A stretch of 64,000 nt of DNA, from the NCBI RefSeq assembly GCF_900086715.1, contig NZ_FLKH01000010.1:620001-684000 (forward strand), written 5' to 3'. The notes below the pieces were generated by a model, which did not search any database, was not told where the DNA came from, and saw only the letters and a program-made list of their open reading frames with translations. Shown piece by piece: positions 8,321 to 17,536 of the stretch. The DNA comes from Gracilibacillus timonensis. Its GTDB lineage: Bacteria; Bacillota; Bacilli; Bacillales; Amphibacillaceae. A program made the translations under genes and the position numbers. Each line of letters starts with the position of its first letter. Within the stretch, counting starts at the first letter, position 1.

Positions 8321-10378
8321 TCACGACTCAATAAATAATTGAACCTCATACCCTTCTACTTGGAAGCTGGTCATATCGGCTTTATTTGCAAAATACATGT
8401 TACGGAGGATTAGATTTTTTTGCACGAAATCATCAAATATCGTCAATATTTTTTGAAGCTGCGTATCCGTATAAACAAACAGATCCACGCGTGATTCAAC
8501 TGGAAGATTTAATTCCTTCCGATAGGTCTGAACAGCTCGAATGAATTCCCTTACGACGCCTTCTTCTTTTAACGCTTGCGTCAAATTCGTGTCTAATAAG
8601 ACAGTGAACTGGTTCCCTTCTAATAAGGCAAAACCATTCTTCCCTTTCTTCTCAACAAGAATATCCTCCGCATGAAGAGTGGTGGTTTCTCCTGTATTTA
8701 ATAATAGCTGTATTTCCCTGTTATCAAGAAATTGATTCTTTTCCTCATCATTTAACGTCTCTACCCTATTTTTTACCTCGCCTACTAATTTGCCTAACTT
8801 TGGTCCAGCTACTGGAAAGTTCAATTGAAAATCATACTGTAACAAACCTTGAACTTCATTCTGGAACGTTACTTCCTTGATATTCATTTCCTCTTTGATA
8901 ATCGACGCATACTTTTCTAGCGAAGATAGACTAATTTCTGCTGTTGAGACGACCACCAATTGTGCTAATGGCTGTTTTGTTTTTATGCTAACGGTATTTC
9001 TCAGCGATCGGGTCAGCTCTATGATTTGCAAAACAGCAGCCATATCCTCTTCCAATCGTTGATCAATCAGTGCTCCATCCGGATGCGGATAATCAGATAC
9101 ATGCACACTATCTTTCATTAAGTTGGAGTATATCTCTTCCGTCATAAAAGGAGTATACGGAGCCATTAGCTGTGATAACTTCTTTAATACCTCAAATAAA
9201 GTGCTAAATGCAGCCTTTTTGTCATCCGTCATACCACTGCGCCAAAATCGTTGTCGAGAACGTCTTACATACCAATTACTGAGTTCATCAACAAATGCGG
9301 CAATGGATCTTGCCCCTTTTGTGATATCATAATCCTCTAAGCTTTGGATGACTTCCCTAATTACCGTATTTAACCTGGAAAGAATCCATTGATCAAGCGT
9401 AGTTTGCGCTCCACCCCTATCATTATCTGGATGGAATTGATCGATTTCCGCATACATCGAGTAAAAAGAATAGACGTTCCAAAGCGTATCCATCACTTTA
9501 GACTTGGCATGACTGACCGTCTTTTTGGAAAAACGTTTATTATTCCACGGTGAACTGTCAGCTAACAACGCCCATCTTAACGAATCAGCTCCAAACTCAT
9601 GAATAAGTTCGGTAGGATTCAAGGCATTTCCCTTGCTCTTTGACATCTTATGTCCATTTTCATCTAAAATATGCCCCAATGAAAGGACGCGTTTATACGG
9701 TGATTGCCCCGTAAACAGAGTGGAAACTGCTAATAAGCTGTAGAACCATCCTCTTGTTTGGTCAACTCCCTCGATCACTACGTCGGCCGGAAATTGTTTC
9801 TGAAATAGATCTTTATTTTCAAAGGGATAATGATACTGTGCAAATGGCATGGCACCACTATCAAACCATACATCAATCACTTCACTTGTTCGAGTCATTG
9901 TACTGCCGCATGCGCAATGGAGCTGGACCTTATCTACATATGGCTTGTGCAATTCGATATCTGCTGGCCATTCTTCAATAGCAAATTCTCTTAATTCGTT
10001 AATGGAATGCGGAGCCTTTTCTTTCCCACAATCTTGACAAATCCATACATTTAGCGGTGTTCCCCAATATCTGTTTCTTCCAATATTCCAGTCCACCATG
10101 TTATCCAAAAAGTTTCCAAACCTGCCCTCCTGCATGTGGGAAGGGAACCATTGTACCGCTTGATTATTGGATTGCATGTTTTCTTTTACTGCGATTGTCT
10201 TAATAAACCAACCTTCCATCGCATAATAAAGCAGCGGACTGTCACATCTCCAGCAGTGTGGATAACTATGTTGATACTTCTCCTTATCAAACAGGAGATT
10301 TTGCTTCGATAGTATTTTGATAATTTCCACATCACAATCTTTGACAAATCGCCCGGCAAGCGGTGTGACATCGTCCTT
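8321..10378 (-). pseudogene. ileS: Isoleucyl-tRNA synthetase, 5'-truncated remnant
   Basis: About 685 codons match the C-terminal two thirds of a class I isoleucyl-tRNA synthetase: [45 protein letters not shown], the editing/catalytic segment [14 protein letters not shown], the HKMSKSKGN signature and an anticodon-binding domain. The HIGH motif and about 330 N-terminal residues are absent. Homology starts around 10375, exactly where the TnpB element's right-end hairpin finishes. An ATG at 10423 could open the frame, but its first 16 codons come from the element. The [11 protein letters not shown] wording and a C-terminus with no cysteine zinc finger suggest the eukaryote-like IleRS2 (mupirocin-tolerant) type. 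Without HIGH it cannot activate isoleucine, so another ileS must exist elsewhere in the genome. Confidence 0.85.
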
Positions 10379-10616
10379 CTGACAACTCCCACAGCTAAAG
10401 CAATGGGGTTCCAAGGTACTCATACACTTCTTAACAGTGCCCTTATCTTTCTATGAAGAAAGAGTTTCCACTGAAACACTGGTGTATATTCTCTTAAAAC
10501 ATTAACGGACGTATTGCGTATCGCAAGGCACTTCTCCAAGCCAGCCCTTGAAGAACCTCTTGTGTGCTTGTCGTTCCGCTTCTCTTGGGCGTTATCAAGA
10601 CCAATCAGGTTTGTTT
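10379..10616 (-). ncRNA. Candidate omega (guide) RNA region of the TnpB element
   Basis: In this group the guide RNA overlaps the tnpB 3' end and the element's right end, and its guide is the flanking host DNA. Here about 240 noncoding bases follow the tnpB stop and end in an imperfect hairpin (CCCATTGC-TTTA-GCTGTGGG at 10388-10407) a few bases before ileS homology begins. The guide would therefore read into ileS (from about 10378 downward). The boundaries and RNA function are inferred from known TnpB systems, not shown directly. Confidence 0.5.
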
Positions 10617-12110
10617 TCACGCGACAAACCAACGCAATGTTTTACTTGTTGACTGTTTCAATCGTGCAATTTCACAATGGTGCAGTTCTATAAAGTCATT
10701 CCATTTCGCATGGCATAAATCTATATCAACAGAATTAAGGGTTTCATTGGTGTTCGCTATTAAAAAGGCACTATATAAATCACGTTGGATACGAAACTCC
10801 CCAAAATCATTCCACCGTTCTGAAAGCTGTTTCTTATGGTATTTTCCTGTTATATGGTTAAACTGACTAGCTTTTGTGGCATAGGTATCTATCTTCTTTA
10901 TCGATTTGCCTTGATAATTCAGTTTTCGCTCTATAATTGTGAGTAGTATTGCGGGAGCTCGATTGGCGATTGATTTTCCAAACCGTTTTTTCCGATTGAT
11001 TTTACCGTTGGTATGGTTTCGGTTCGTATTTTTTGCACGTTTTTGCAGCGATTGAAATCGCATCGTTTCCACTCGTATATCGGAACCCAGGGCAAGAATA
11101 TCATTGGCTAGTTTCTCATGTGCCATTTTCCTCCCGACAGCAACTTTGCGGTAGAGCTCTTTACGTTTTTGACGCAGCCTTTCATATCTTTTGGAGTATT
11201 TCCAAGTTAATCTTCCTTTTTTGATGGTTCCATTTGATTTAAAGTTGGTAGGGTTGGTACTTCGTTTAGACCTGTTCATTTTGCGTTGAATGCTTCTTAT
11301 TTCCTTTTCATCATGGTGACACGCCGGGGCAAGTTCACGAAGTTCCACTTTACTTTCACTGCTGATCGCAATCGTCGATGTACCTATGTCTAATCCGATA
11401 CGTTTTGTTTCTTCATCAGCAACGTTGCGATTTCTTTTTTCAGGCGGATAGCCTTCCTGAATAAGTTGAACAAAATAACGGATTTTCCCTCTAATCTCCC
11501 GTTTTAAAATGCGTACATACTTTGTCTTGTCCAATAAAGCCACATGTGCATATTCATCATCGGGTTTAGGAGATATCGGCATGCACAACCGATTTTTCGG
11601 TTTAGGATTTTTCTTGGTTGGTTTATCACCCCAAATAATAGTCCCTTCTATGTATCTCAAGCCCGTTTTATTTGATTTGTTTTCTACGGATATATCATCA
11701 TTGTATTTTTTGAAATGTACTCTTTTTGATTTTCCATAATGCAGCTTTTCCACGGTTTGAAAAGCCCTTGTTGCCAGTTTTTGAGCTTCAAAACTGCCAA
11801 TATGTTCTTTGAATTTGTGTTGGACTGCCTTGACAAACTGATGGATTCCATATTCGGAAAAGCCGTGATTGGTTCGAATAGCCATTAACTCCTTGCTACG
11901 TTCTTTAGATTTGGGTTCATGCAGCAATGTGCGGTACCGTTTATCCGCCTTCACCGTTTTATGCCGTTTGAGTGCTTCACCCAGACAAGCATTGTAGACC
12001 ATGCGGGCGATATGGAATTTCTTTTCCAGTCGGTGTTGTTGCCAAATAGGGATATGCAGAGGAAATTCGATGGTATAAGTCGGTGTACGCTTTCTTGGCA
12101 TAGGTTTCAC
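10617..12110 (-). CDS. tnpB: TnpB-family RNA-guided nuclease (cysteine-less zinc-ribbon variant)
   Basis: The 497-residue basic protein shows a complete RuvC set: IGLDIGTSTIAIS (catalytic Asp near residue 240), DIRVETM (catalytic Glu) and IQRDLYSAFLIAN (third catalytic Asp). Between RuvC-II and -III, where TnpB normally has two CxxC pairs of a zinc ribbon, this protein has ATKASQFNHITGKYHKKQ with no cysteines. It therefore belongs to a cysteine-less branch often annotated IS1341-type transposase. All three acidic residues are kept, so nuclease activity is plausible; it is not one of the RuvC-dead regulators. The ATG at 12110 follows a purine-rich site weakly matching a ribosome site. The neighbouring broken ileS shows its disruptive insertion. 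Confidence 0.9.
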   Translation of the reverse strand: MKPMPRKRTPTYTIEFPLHIPIWQQHRLEKKFHIARMVYNACLGEALKRHKTVKADKRYRTLLHEPKSKERSKELMAIRTNHGFSEYGIHQFVKAVQHKFKEHIGSFEAQKLATRAFQTVEKLHYGKSKRVHFKKYNDDISVENKSNKTGLRYIEGTIIWGDKPTKKNPKPKNRLCMPISPKPDDEYAHVALLDKTKYVRILKREIRGKIRYFVQLIQEGYPPEKRNRNVADEETKRIGLDIGTSTIAISSESKVELRELAPACHHDEKEIRSIQRKMNRSKRSTNPTNFKSNGTIKKGRLTWKYSKRYERLRQKRKELYRKVAVGRKMAHEKLANDILALGSDIRVETMRFQSLQKRAKNTNRNHTNGKINRKKRFGKSIANRAPAILLTIIERKLNYQGKSIKKIDTYATKASQFNHITGKYHKKQLSERWNDFGEFRIQRDLYSAFLIANTNETLNSVDIDLCHAKWNDFIELHHCEIARLKQSTSKTLRWFVA

Positions 12111-12290
12111 TCCTTCTATTTACTACGGAGGACAAAAATCAGGAACATATATTCGCTCTTATCCAAATTGTATCAATTTCCGTTATAAAATTCAACAAAT
12201 ATATCATTTAAAAGAAAGAAACTTTTGGATACTTGAAGTGCCACAAAAATTCTGATTTCATTGGCATCCCGTACCCGACCTCACTCTCAT

Positions 12291-12310
12291 CCCACGCCTA
12301 AAGGAGTGGG
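12291..12310. repeat. Left-end hairpin of the TnpB element
   Basis: CCCACGCCTAAAGGAGTGGG forms a hairpin: CCCAC pairs with GTGGG and CCT with AGG inside. Such subterminal hairpins mark the ends of IS200/IS605 elements and are read by TnpA. It lies about 180 bases upstream of the tnpB start, at the expected left end. Confidence 0.55.
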
Positions 12311-12343
12311 CTTTCTCGTTCGGAAGATCTGTAATATTTTTAG

Positions 12344-12418
12344 ACAGAATTTGATAACGCTTACACCTTATACCAGTTAATGGAACATGCAGCAAAAAAG
12401 AATCGAATAAAGAAATAG
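12344..12418 (+). pseudogene. Possible C-terminal gene remnant next to the IS element
   Basis: A short open stretch (24 codons, TEFDNAYTLYQLMEHAAK... ending at TAG 12416) resembles the last helix of Gfo/Idh/MocA-type oxidoreductases, in the way such tails end in a Tyr-rich amphipathic helix. An in-frame stop directly precedes it, so it is not a gene. It may be what is left of a gene removed when the TnpB element arrived. The resemblance is weak. Confidence 0.2.
12352..12365. promoter_or_regulatory. Perfect match to a CcpA cre site
   Basis: TGATAACGCTTACA fits the cre consensus TGWNANCGNTNWCA at every defined position. It lies 210 bases upstream of the C69 dipeptidase and inside the possible gene remnant, so it may be a relic rather than an active site for the dipeptidase. 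Confidence 0.35.
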
Positions 12419-12575
12419 TTGAAATTTTTTACAAATGAACCCTTTGCTTATCCTGATACTAAACGACAAACTAACAATCATCTTATGGATAACTTCTTCT
12501 GCCGATCACATTCTCGTTATCCGCCCATATAATGAAGAAGGATCAATCTAATAAATAGGGTAAAGGAATGATGAA

Positions 12576-14162
12576 ATGAGTATCGGTTTTTATGTCGGCA
12601 ATGCTTTAACGGCGGACGGTTCAACTTTATTAGGGGGATTTGGCCATGAGCCTTCCAGCCACTGGGTTGATATTGTGCCAGCACAAAATCATCCTCAAGG
12701 ATCAACCATAACGGTCGGGGCAACGGAGGACGCTGTGATACCCGGAGAACTAATGGAAATACCACAGGTTCCACATACATTTAAGTACATTAGTTCCACC
12801 TACTCGGAATTTGAAGGTTTTCCTCCACCATTAACCAATGGAGGTTTGAATGAGTACGGGGTTGGGGCACGTGATATTTGGTCAGATTCACGCCAGGAGC
12901 TAGTGGGCATGACTCCTGAACCCCAGAGAGGGCCAAATTACAGCGACTTGGCTCGTATTGCCATGGAACGTGCGACAACTGCTCGTGAAGCCGTTGAAAT
13001 CATAGGGGATCTTATCAACCAATATGGCTATACAACTTATGGAGGTAACTCGCATTTATTTGCTGACAAAAATGAAGGATGGGTAATGATTGAATATGCT
13101 GGTGGTCAGGGATTATGGGCAGCAGAACGGTTAGGACCAGATGAGGTACGCGTTTCCTACCCCGGCTACATTCACCAGTTCCCTGCTGATTTTAAGAACA
13201 ATAACAATTATTTGGGATCCGATAACATCGTTTCATTTGCGAGGGAACAAGGATGGTGGGATCCAAATCGAGATAACCCTGATTTTTTAAATCTACAGGA
13301 TGTATACGGAACTCCTTTCCCGGGCGAGGGAGTGAGCGTAGAAGAGAACCCCTTTTTAACATGGCGTGTGCCACCAGAACGTGAAGAAGAACTCAAAGCA
13401 ATGGCACCCGTTAGTCTAGAGGATATGCTTGCACTTGTGCGGGATCCACGCTGGTCCAATGACCATTCTGGTTACGGTCAAGTTGCCCACATTCGTCCAC
13501 ATGCCCATCGACAGTTACAAACACTTTGGGTTGCTGTCACGCAAGCAGTTACTACGCCCTATGTTCCGATTCCAATTGCAGCGAGTGCATTGTCCGTTCC
13601 ACCAGAGTTTGTCCAACATCGGTACATGACACACGACTCCGCTTCCGAATACCTAAGTTCAGATTATGCACCACAAGAAGCCACAAAATATGCAACGCGT
13701 GTATTTAAACAGTTACTATATTTCACAAGCGAACACCCTGAGCTCTTTTTGCACTATATTACCGGGATTATTGAAAGCCTAGAGGAGATCGCATTAAAGG
13801 AACGTCAACCATTAGAGGAATACTTCCTTGCGTTACTAGGATCTAACTGTACCCTTAAGGCACAGCAGTTAATCGATGCAAACGTGCAAGGATGGTTTTG
13901 CCAAAGTCTGCAACTCGGGCAGCAATTAACAGAGACGGTGGAGTCTGAAACAATAAGTCGATTTGGTATCCGCATACCGAATAACACAGCCAGCCCAGGC
14001 GAGACCACGCCGCCATGGAGCCAATCGATGGTTCAAGCTACGGATGAAGAAATCATCACCTGTTATGATCCAAGTCTCGGTCCATATCCACGAAGATTTG
14101 GTATGTATAACTGTGGTATACCCTACACAACGAAATGCACCTATGGAATTTTATTTCAATAA
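12576..14162 (+). CDS. C69-family (PepD/secernin-like) dipeptidase
   Basis: The 528-residue protein matches peptidase family C69, N-terminal-nucleophile (Ntn) hydrolases that cleave dipeptides. Seen are the N-terminal VGNALTADGSTLLGG, the segment GGLNEYGVGARDIWSDSR, TTYGGNSHLFADKNEGWVM, and YGQVAHIRPHAHR. The protein begins MSIGFYVG, where the family normally has a Cys nucleophile after the start (as in CTTILVG); Ser2 occupies that place. The next in-frame codons upstream reach a TAA, so no longer start with Cys exists. Ser2 could itself serve as an Ntn nucleophile, or the enzyme may be altered. No signal peptide is seen. It stands alone, followed by a strong terminator. Confidence 0.82.
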   Translation: MSIGFYVGNALTADGSTLLGGFGHEPSSHWVDIVPAQNHPQGSTITVGATEDAVIPGELMEIPQVPHTFKYISSTYSEFEGFPPPLTNGGLNEYGVGARDIWSDSRQELVGMTPEPQRGPNYSDLARIAMERATTAREAVEIIGDLINQYGYTTYGGNSHLFADKNEGWVMIEYAGGQGLWAAERLGPDEVRVSYPGYIHQFPADFKNNNNYLGSDNIVSFAREQGWWDPNRDNPDFLNLQDVYGTPFPGEGVSVEENPFLTWRVPPEREEELKAMAPVSLEDMLALVRDPRWSNDHSGYGQVAHIRPHAHRQLQTLWVAVTQAVTTPYVPIPIAASALSVPPEFVQHRYMTHDSASEYLSSDYAPQEATKYATRVFKQLLYFTSEHPELFLHYITGIIESLEEIALKERQPLEEYFLALLGSNCTLKAQQLIDANVQGWFCQSLQLGQQLTETVESETISRFGIRIPNNTASPGETTPPWSQSMVQATDEEIITCYDPSLGPYPRRFGMYNCGIPYTTKCTYGILFQ

Positions 14163-14216
14163 TATTTCCTTGGATAAAAAACAGGGCATGCTGCTCTCCT
14201 TTTCCTAATCAAATTT

Positions 14217-14249
14217 GTAAGACACCCGGAAATGTTCCGGGTGTCTTAC
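14217..14249. terminator. Bidirectional rho-independent terminator
   Basis: A perfect 15-bp inverted repeat (GTAAGACACCCGGAA / TTCCGGGTGTCTTAC) with a 3-base loop lies between the convergent dipeptidase and VOC genes. The stem is strong; T-rich bases are limited on either side. Confidence 0.75.
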
Positions 14250-14315
14250 ATTGTCGCATTCAGTCGAAAGACAAAACAAACACAGGTATAAATAAATTCT
14301 ATACTTTTTGCATTA

Positions 14316-14720
14316 TTATCTTTCCGTTACAATTTGAAAGGTCACACCGAATTTATCCGTTACATTACCGAAAGCTGGACTAAAAGGGGTTTCCTCTAGT
14401 GGCTGATTAACTTTACCATCTTGCTCCAAAGCTTTGAAGATTCGTTTGGATTCATCAATATCATTAGTTGAAAGAGAGATCATTATTTGATTGCCTTTTT
14501 GAATAGGGAAACCGGGAGTGTCGGAAAACAAAAGATTGGTGTCACCTACTTTTAACATGGCATTGGCCACATGCTCTTTTATAGCTGAAGGGCATGAAGG
14601 CATCACCTCTCCATACGTCTGGATGGAAATAATGGTCGCTCCCAGTGTTTTTTCATAAAAATAAATAGCTTCCTTTGCGTTCCCTTCCATCATAAAATAA
14701 GGCGTCAATTGCAGTGACAT
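14316..14720 (-). CDS. PhnB-like VOC (glyoxalase-fold) protein
   Basis: This 134-residue protein has the PhnB-type start LTPYFMMEGNAKEAIYFYEKTLGA and two beta-alpha-beta-beta-beta modules of the vicinal oxygen chelate fold, ending FGVTFQIVTER. Length is normal for the family. PhnB-like proteins have no settled enzymatic role; relatives bind metals, bleomycin or small electrophiles. It is the last gene before the bidirectional terminator, 116 bases after the MFS gene stop, and might be co-expressed with it. No regulatory site of its own was seen. Confidence 0.85.
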   Translation of the reverse strand: MSLQLTPYFMMEGNAKEAIYFYEKTLGATIISIQTYGEVMPSCPSAIKEHVANAMLKVGDTNLLFSDTPGFPIQKGNQIMISLSTNDIDESKRIFKALEQDGKVNQPLEETPFSPAFGNVTDKFGVTFQIVTER

Positions 14721-14836
14721 GATCGATCAATTCCTTTCCTTTGGATTTTAAACCATTATACCACTTCGTTTGGATTACTGCTTACATTCGATGATAAAGC
14801 ATTTTTTAGATAGACTTACCTTCCGAAAACATAAGC

Positions 14837-15961
14837 TTAATTGGTCTTGGGTCTGAATACTAAAGTAATGTAACCAATAATAGAAGCCCCGATAAACAAG
14901 ATAGGATATCCTACTATATCAGCTATTACCCCTGATAAAATAGAACCTATCGCTTGTCCTAGTGCCAGTGTTAAGAATGGCACACCTAATCCAAATGATG
15001 CATTTGTCTTAAATACCGATATCCCCCAAACAATAAGCACTCCTGCCATAAAAATATAGAAACCTCCAAACAGAACGGCTGACAGAAAATCTGTTATATT
15101 GTTAAGTGCTTCAACTCCCAGAATAAGAGAAGCAGTCGAAAGTGCTAATACAGAAATCCTGTATGCACTGATGACACCAAACTTATCTATAAACGCCCCA
15201 GCAGTCCCTCCTAGTAAACCTGCTATACCAATAATCACCCAAAGCCATTCTCCTAGATAAGAGGAAACATGATCTAGGTTCAATATAAAATCCCTCGAGA
15301 ATGTCCAGTAAGCGGAACAGGATATGCCTATCAGTAAAGAGGCAATGATTAATGGAATAGCATAGCCCCACTCCTTTTTAGAGAAACCTGTACTCTCTTT
15401 CTTTTCTGAAGCATGCCGCTTGGGAAGTACTTTCACATTCACCATCAGCACAAAAATAGCAATCACCATAAAGATCAAATATGTTTCTCTCCAGCTATTA
15501 GCCAAAAAGATGGCCACTGCCCCTGTAAAAGCTGTGCCAATACTTGTACCAGAGTTAATCCATGAATTCACCTGATTTTGTAACCTTGTTTTTACATTCG
15601 TGCTAACAATGTCGGCATATGGCGGAGAGGATAAGCCTGTACTTAATCCCGCCAGAAATATACCTAAACCTAGCATTACTGCATTTGGAGAAATGGCAAT
15701 GGTACCAAGACCGATAACGGATGATAATCCAGCTATTACAAGAATCGTTCTAGGAGATAGCTTATTCGAATAAGCCATGGCAAATACGATGGCTATACAG
15801 TAAGCCATATACGATAAAGATGAGATCATACCACTAGTGGACGGATTCATATGAAGCGTTTCATTCATATATGGAAGCATCAGACCATAACTAAAGCGAG
15901 ACAAACCATATGTCACAGCAATCATCGGTAAACCCGCTGCTATTAATCTTTTTGCATTCAT
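14837..15961 (-). CDS. MFS transporter
   Basis: The 374-residue protein has about twelve hydrophobic helices, the MFS loop 2-3 region AYSNKLSPRTILVIAG, and a central charged loop KRHASEKKESTGFSKK dividing two six-helix halves. The start is placed at ATG 15961, with AAAGGGGTGG upstream; the in-frame GTG three codons earlier falls in the ribosome site. It lies beside a TetR gene on the same strand, and both carry an AACGTTCATTATAA operator upstream, so drug or metabolite efflux under TetR repression is inferred. The substrate is unknown. Confidence 0.85.
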   Translation of the reverse strand: MNAKRLIAAGLPMIAVTYGLSRFSYGLMLPYMNETLHMNPSTSGMISSLSYMAYCIAIVFAMAYSNKLSPRTILVIAGLSSVIGLGTIAISPNAVMLGLGIFLAGLSTGLSSPPYADIVSTNVKTRLQNQVNSWINSGTSIGTAFTGAVAIFLANSWRETYLIFMVIAIFVLMVNVKVLPKRHASEKKESTGFSKKEWGYAIPLIIASLLIGISCSAYWTFSRDFILNLDHVSSYLGEWLWVIIGIAGLLGGTAGAFIDKFGVISAYRISVLALSTASLILGVEALNNITDFLSAVLFGGFYIFMAGVLIVWGISVFKTNASFGLGVPFLTLALGQAIGSILSGVIADIVGYPILFIGASIIGYITLVFRPKTN

Positions 15962-15983
15962 TATTCCCACCCCTTTTATATAT

Positions 15984-15997
15984 AACGTTCATTATAA
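15984..15997. promoter_or_regulatory. TetR operator upstream of MFS gene
   Basis: AACGTTCATTATAA lies 23 bases before the MFS start and is repeated exactly upstream of the TetR gene at 16637-16650. A 14-base identity at both promoters strongly suggests binding by that TetR protein. Confidence 0.65.
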
Positions 15998-16059
15998 TAA
16001 AATGTTAAAAAATAGAAAGAACAATGTACATTTTTTCATGACACTATTCTCTCCTCTAT

Positions 16060-16617
16060 TCATCCATTATCCGAAACTTGAATACTTTTTGCTAAATCTT
16101 TTGCCGTATCATTTACTTTATCTACATCAAGTATTTGAGCCATGGATGTTAACCCTTCAAGAATAATAGAAATTTGCACACTTAGTGAGTTATCTCCCTG
16201 AAGAAGCCCTAGATCTTTTTCCACTTTATCTAAGAGCCTTTTTTTATGTTCTTTACTTAGTGAAACAATTTCTTCATTTACCCCTTCATATTCTTGCTTT
16301 GCTCTTAAGAATAAACAGCCATTGAAGCCATCTGTTTCTATCCATTCGAGATGTGCTTGAATGATCGAATCGATATACGAATGCATCCCATTCTTTTTGT
16401 CGATTTTCATTTCCAACAGGTGAAAATATTGTTTATCTCGTTGGATTAATATTTCTTTAATAACATCTTCCTTCGATTTGAAGTGATAATACATCGTCAT
16501 GGTTGCTACCCCGGCTTGCTCCAAGATATTTTTTACACCAACTGCATGAAAGCCATGTTGATAAAATAACTTTTCCGCTGTATTAATGATATCTGCTTTT
16601 TTCTGAGAGTTTTTCAT
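16060..16617 (-). CDS. TetR-family transcriptional regulator
   Basis: The 185-residue protein has the TetR helix-turn-helix at residues 8-50 (TAEKLFYQHGFHAVGVKN ... MYYHFKSKEDVIKEIL) followed by an all-helical ligand domain containing NGCLFLRAKQEY, typical of the AcrR/YxaF group. The ATG follows AGGAGGTTGTTCT. It sits upstream of the MFS gene on the same strand with a separate promoter region, and the shared operator suggests it represses both itself and the exporter. Ligand unknown. Confidence 0.88.
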   Translation of the reverse strand: MKNSQKKADIINTAEKLFYQHGFHAVGVKNILEQAGVATMTMYYHFKSKEDVIKEILIQRDKQYFHLLEMKIDKKNGMHSYIDSIIQAHLEWIETDGFNGCLFLRAKQEYEGVNEEIVSLSKEHKKRLLDKVEKDLGLLQGDNSLSVQISIILEGLTSMAQILDVDKVNDTAKDLAKSIQVSDNG

Positions 16618-16636
16618 AGAACAACCTCCTATGTAG

Positions 16637-16650
16637 AACGTTCATTATAA
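16637..16650. promoter_or_regulatory. TetR operator upstream of its own gene
   Basis: This is the second exact copy of AACGTTCATTATAA, 20 bases before the TetR start codon, consistent with autoregulation. It contains the small palindrome GAACGTTC. Confidence 0.65.
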
Positions 16651-16791
16651 ATGATAACATCTCACTTATCGGATTGCAAGCGTTCTTTATATGAACATAA
16701 AAACAGTTTTTCGCATACAATTGCAGCAGTGATCTTACAACATTTATAATGATTCTTCTACAATAAGGAGACCTACCGTCAAATGACGATC

Positions 16792-17502
16792 CTACCCATC
16801 TATCTTCAAATACTCTTTTACTCCGTTTTTGATAGATTTAGCAACCTGCTGTTGAAATGTCTCTGTTAACATGGTTTGCTCTTCTTTTGGATTGGTCATA
16901 TAACCTATTTCAAGTAAAATGGCAGGCATGTTAGTATCTCGTAAAACAAAAAGATCTTCTTTTTTTACCCCACGGTTACGAAAACCTGTAGCCTCTGCCA
17001 CATATTTGTGCAGCATGTTTGCCAATGCGAAAGAACTTTGATCGTAATAATACGTTTCTGTGCCGGAAACGGATGGATCTGTAAAGGTATTAGCGTGTAA
17101 AGAAATATATAAATCTGCCTTCAGATCATTGGCAAATTTCGGTCTCACACGTGTTTCAGCTGAAAGAAAAACATCTTTGTCTCTAGTCATATAAACTTCA
17201 ATTCGCGGGATATCATCCATTAAATGGAATACTTTCATTGCAAGACTTAGGGTGAAATCCTTCTCGTATGAACCACTGACACCAATAGAACCAGGGTCTT
17301 CACCGCCATGCCCTGGATCAATTATTATTTTGTATTTTTCCCCTGTCGAATCCTTGGCTACTGTACCTTCCAAGTGATCATTTTCTTGATTATTCGGCTC
17401 CTCTTTAGAGTCAGACATAAATGGCTTCTGATCGATGATGAAACCAATCGCTATTAACATTAAGATTAAACTACATATTAAAAATCGCATTTTCTTATTC
17501 AT
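16792..17502 (-). CDS. N-acetylmuramoyl-L-alanine amidase (Amidase_3), membrane-anchored
   Basis: The 236-residue protein has an N-terminal hydrophobic anchor (residues 4-24), a short linker and an Amidase_3 domain with its zinc set: His in IIIDPGHGG, Glu in GSYEKDF, His in YISLHANTF, and the catalytic Glu in AILLEIGYMTN. Such enzymes cut the lactyl-amide bond between MurNAc and the stem peptide outside the membrane, CwlD/AmiC style. It is 34 bases downstream of the polysaccharide deacetylase and so in its operon, and is a close paralogue of the amidase at 18833. CwlD also works with a deacetylase (PdaA) in spore cortex muramic-lactam formation; an analogous pairing is possible, but the promoter links this operon to the neighbouring two-component system. 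Confidence 0.9.
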   Translation of the reverse strand: MNKKMRFLICSLILMLIAIGFIIDQKPFMSDSKEEPNNQENDHLEGTVAKDSTGEKYKIIIDPGHGGEDPGSIGVSGSYEKDFTLSLAMKVFHLMDDIPRIEVYMTRDKDVFLSAETRVRPKFANDLKADLYISLHANTFTDPSVSGTETYYYDQSSFALANMLHKYVAEATGFRNRGVKKEDLFVLRDTNMPAILLEIGYMTNPKEEQTMLTETFQQQVAKSIKNGVKEYLKIDG

Positions 17503-17536
17503 TGCATTCTCTCCTATCTTTTACTGATTGTTTATT

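Larger units (their letters stand above)
10379..12312 (-). mobile_element. IS200/IS605-group element carrying only tnpB (IS1341 type)
   Basis: The element consists of tnpB, a 3' noncoding tail ending in a hairpin (10388-10407), and a 5' hairpin (12291-12310). No tnpA transposase is present, so it is either mobilised in trans or immobile. The right end is placed at about 10379 because ileS homology begins there. The left end is placed just outside the 5' hairpin and is less certain by some tens of bases. No target duplication is expected for this group. Its insertion or associated rearrangement explains the loss of the ileS 5' end; no N-terminal ileS sequence is recognisable on the far side. 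Confidence 0.75.

Noticed and set aside
10420-10632. Short 70-codon minus-strand frame after tnpB
   Set aside because: It lies wholly in the element's right-end region, where the guide RNA is expected; no family or ribosome site supports it.
12596-14160. Many open frames antisense to or overlapping the C69 dipeptidase gene
   Set aside because: They are shadow frames with no ribosome sites or family features; the sense frame has clear family motifs.
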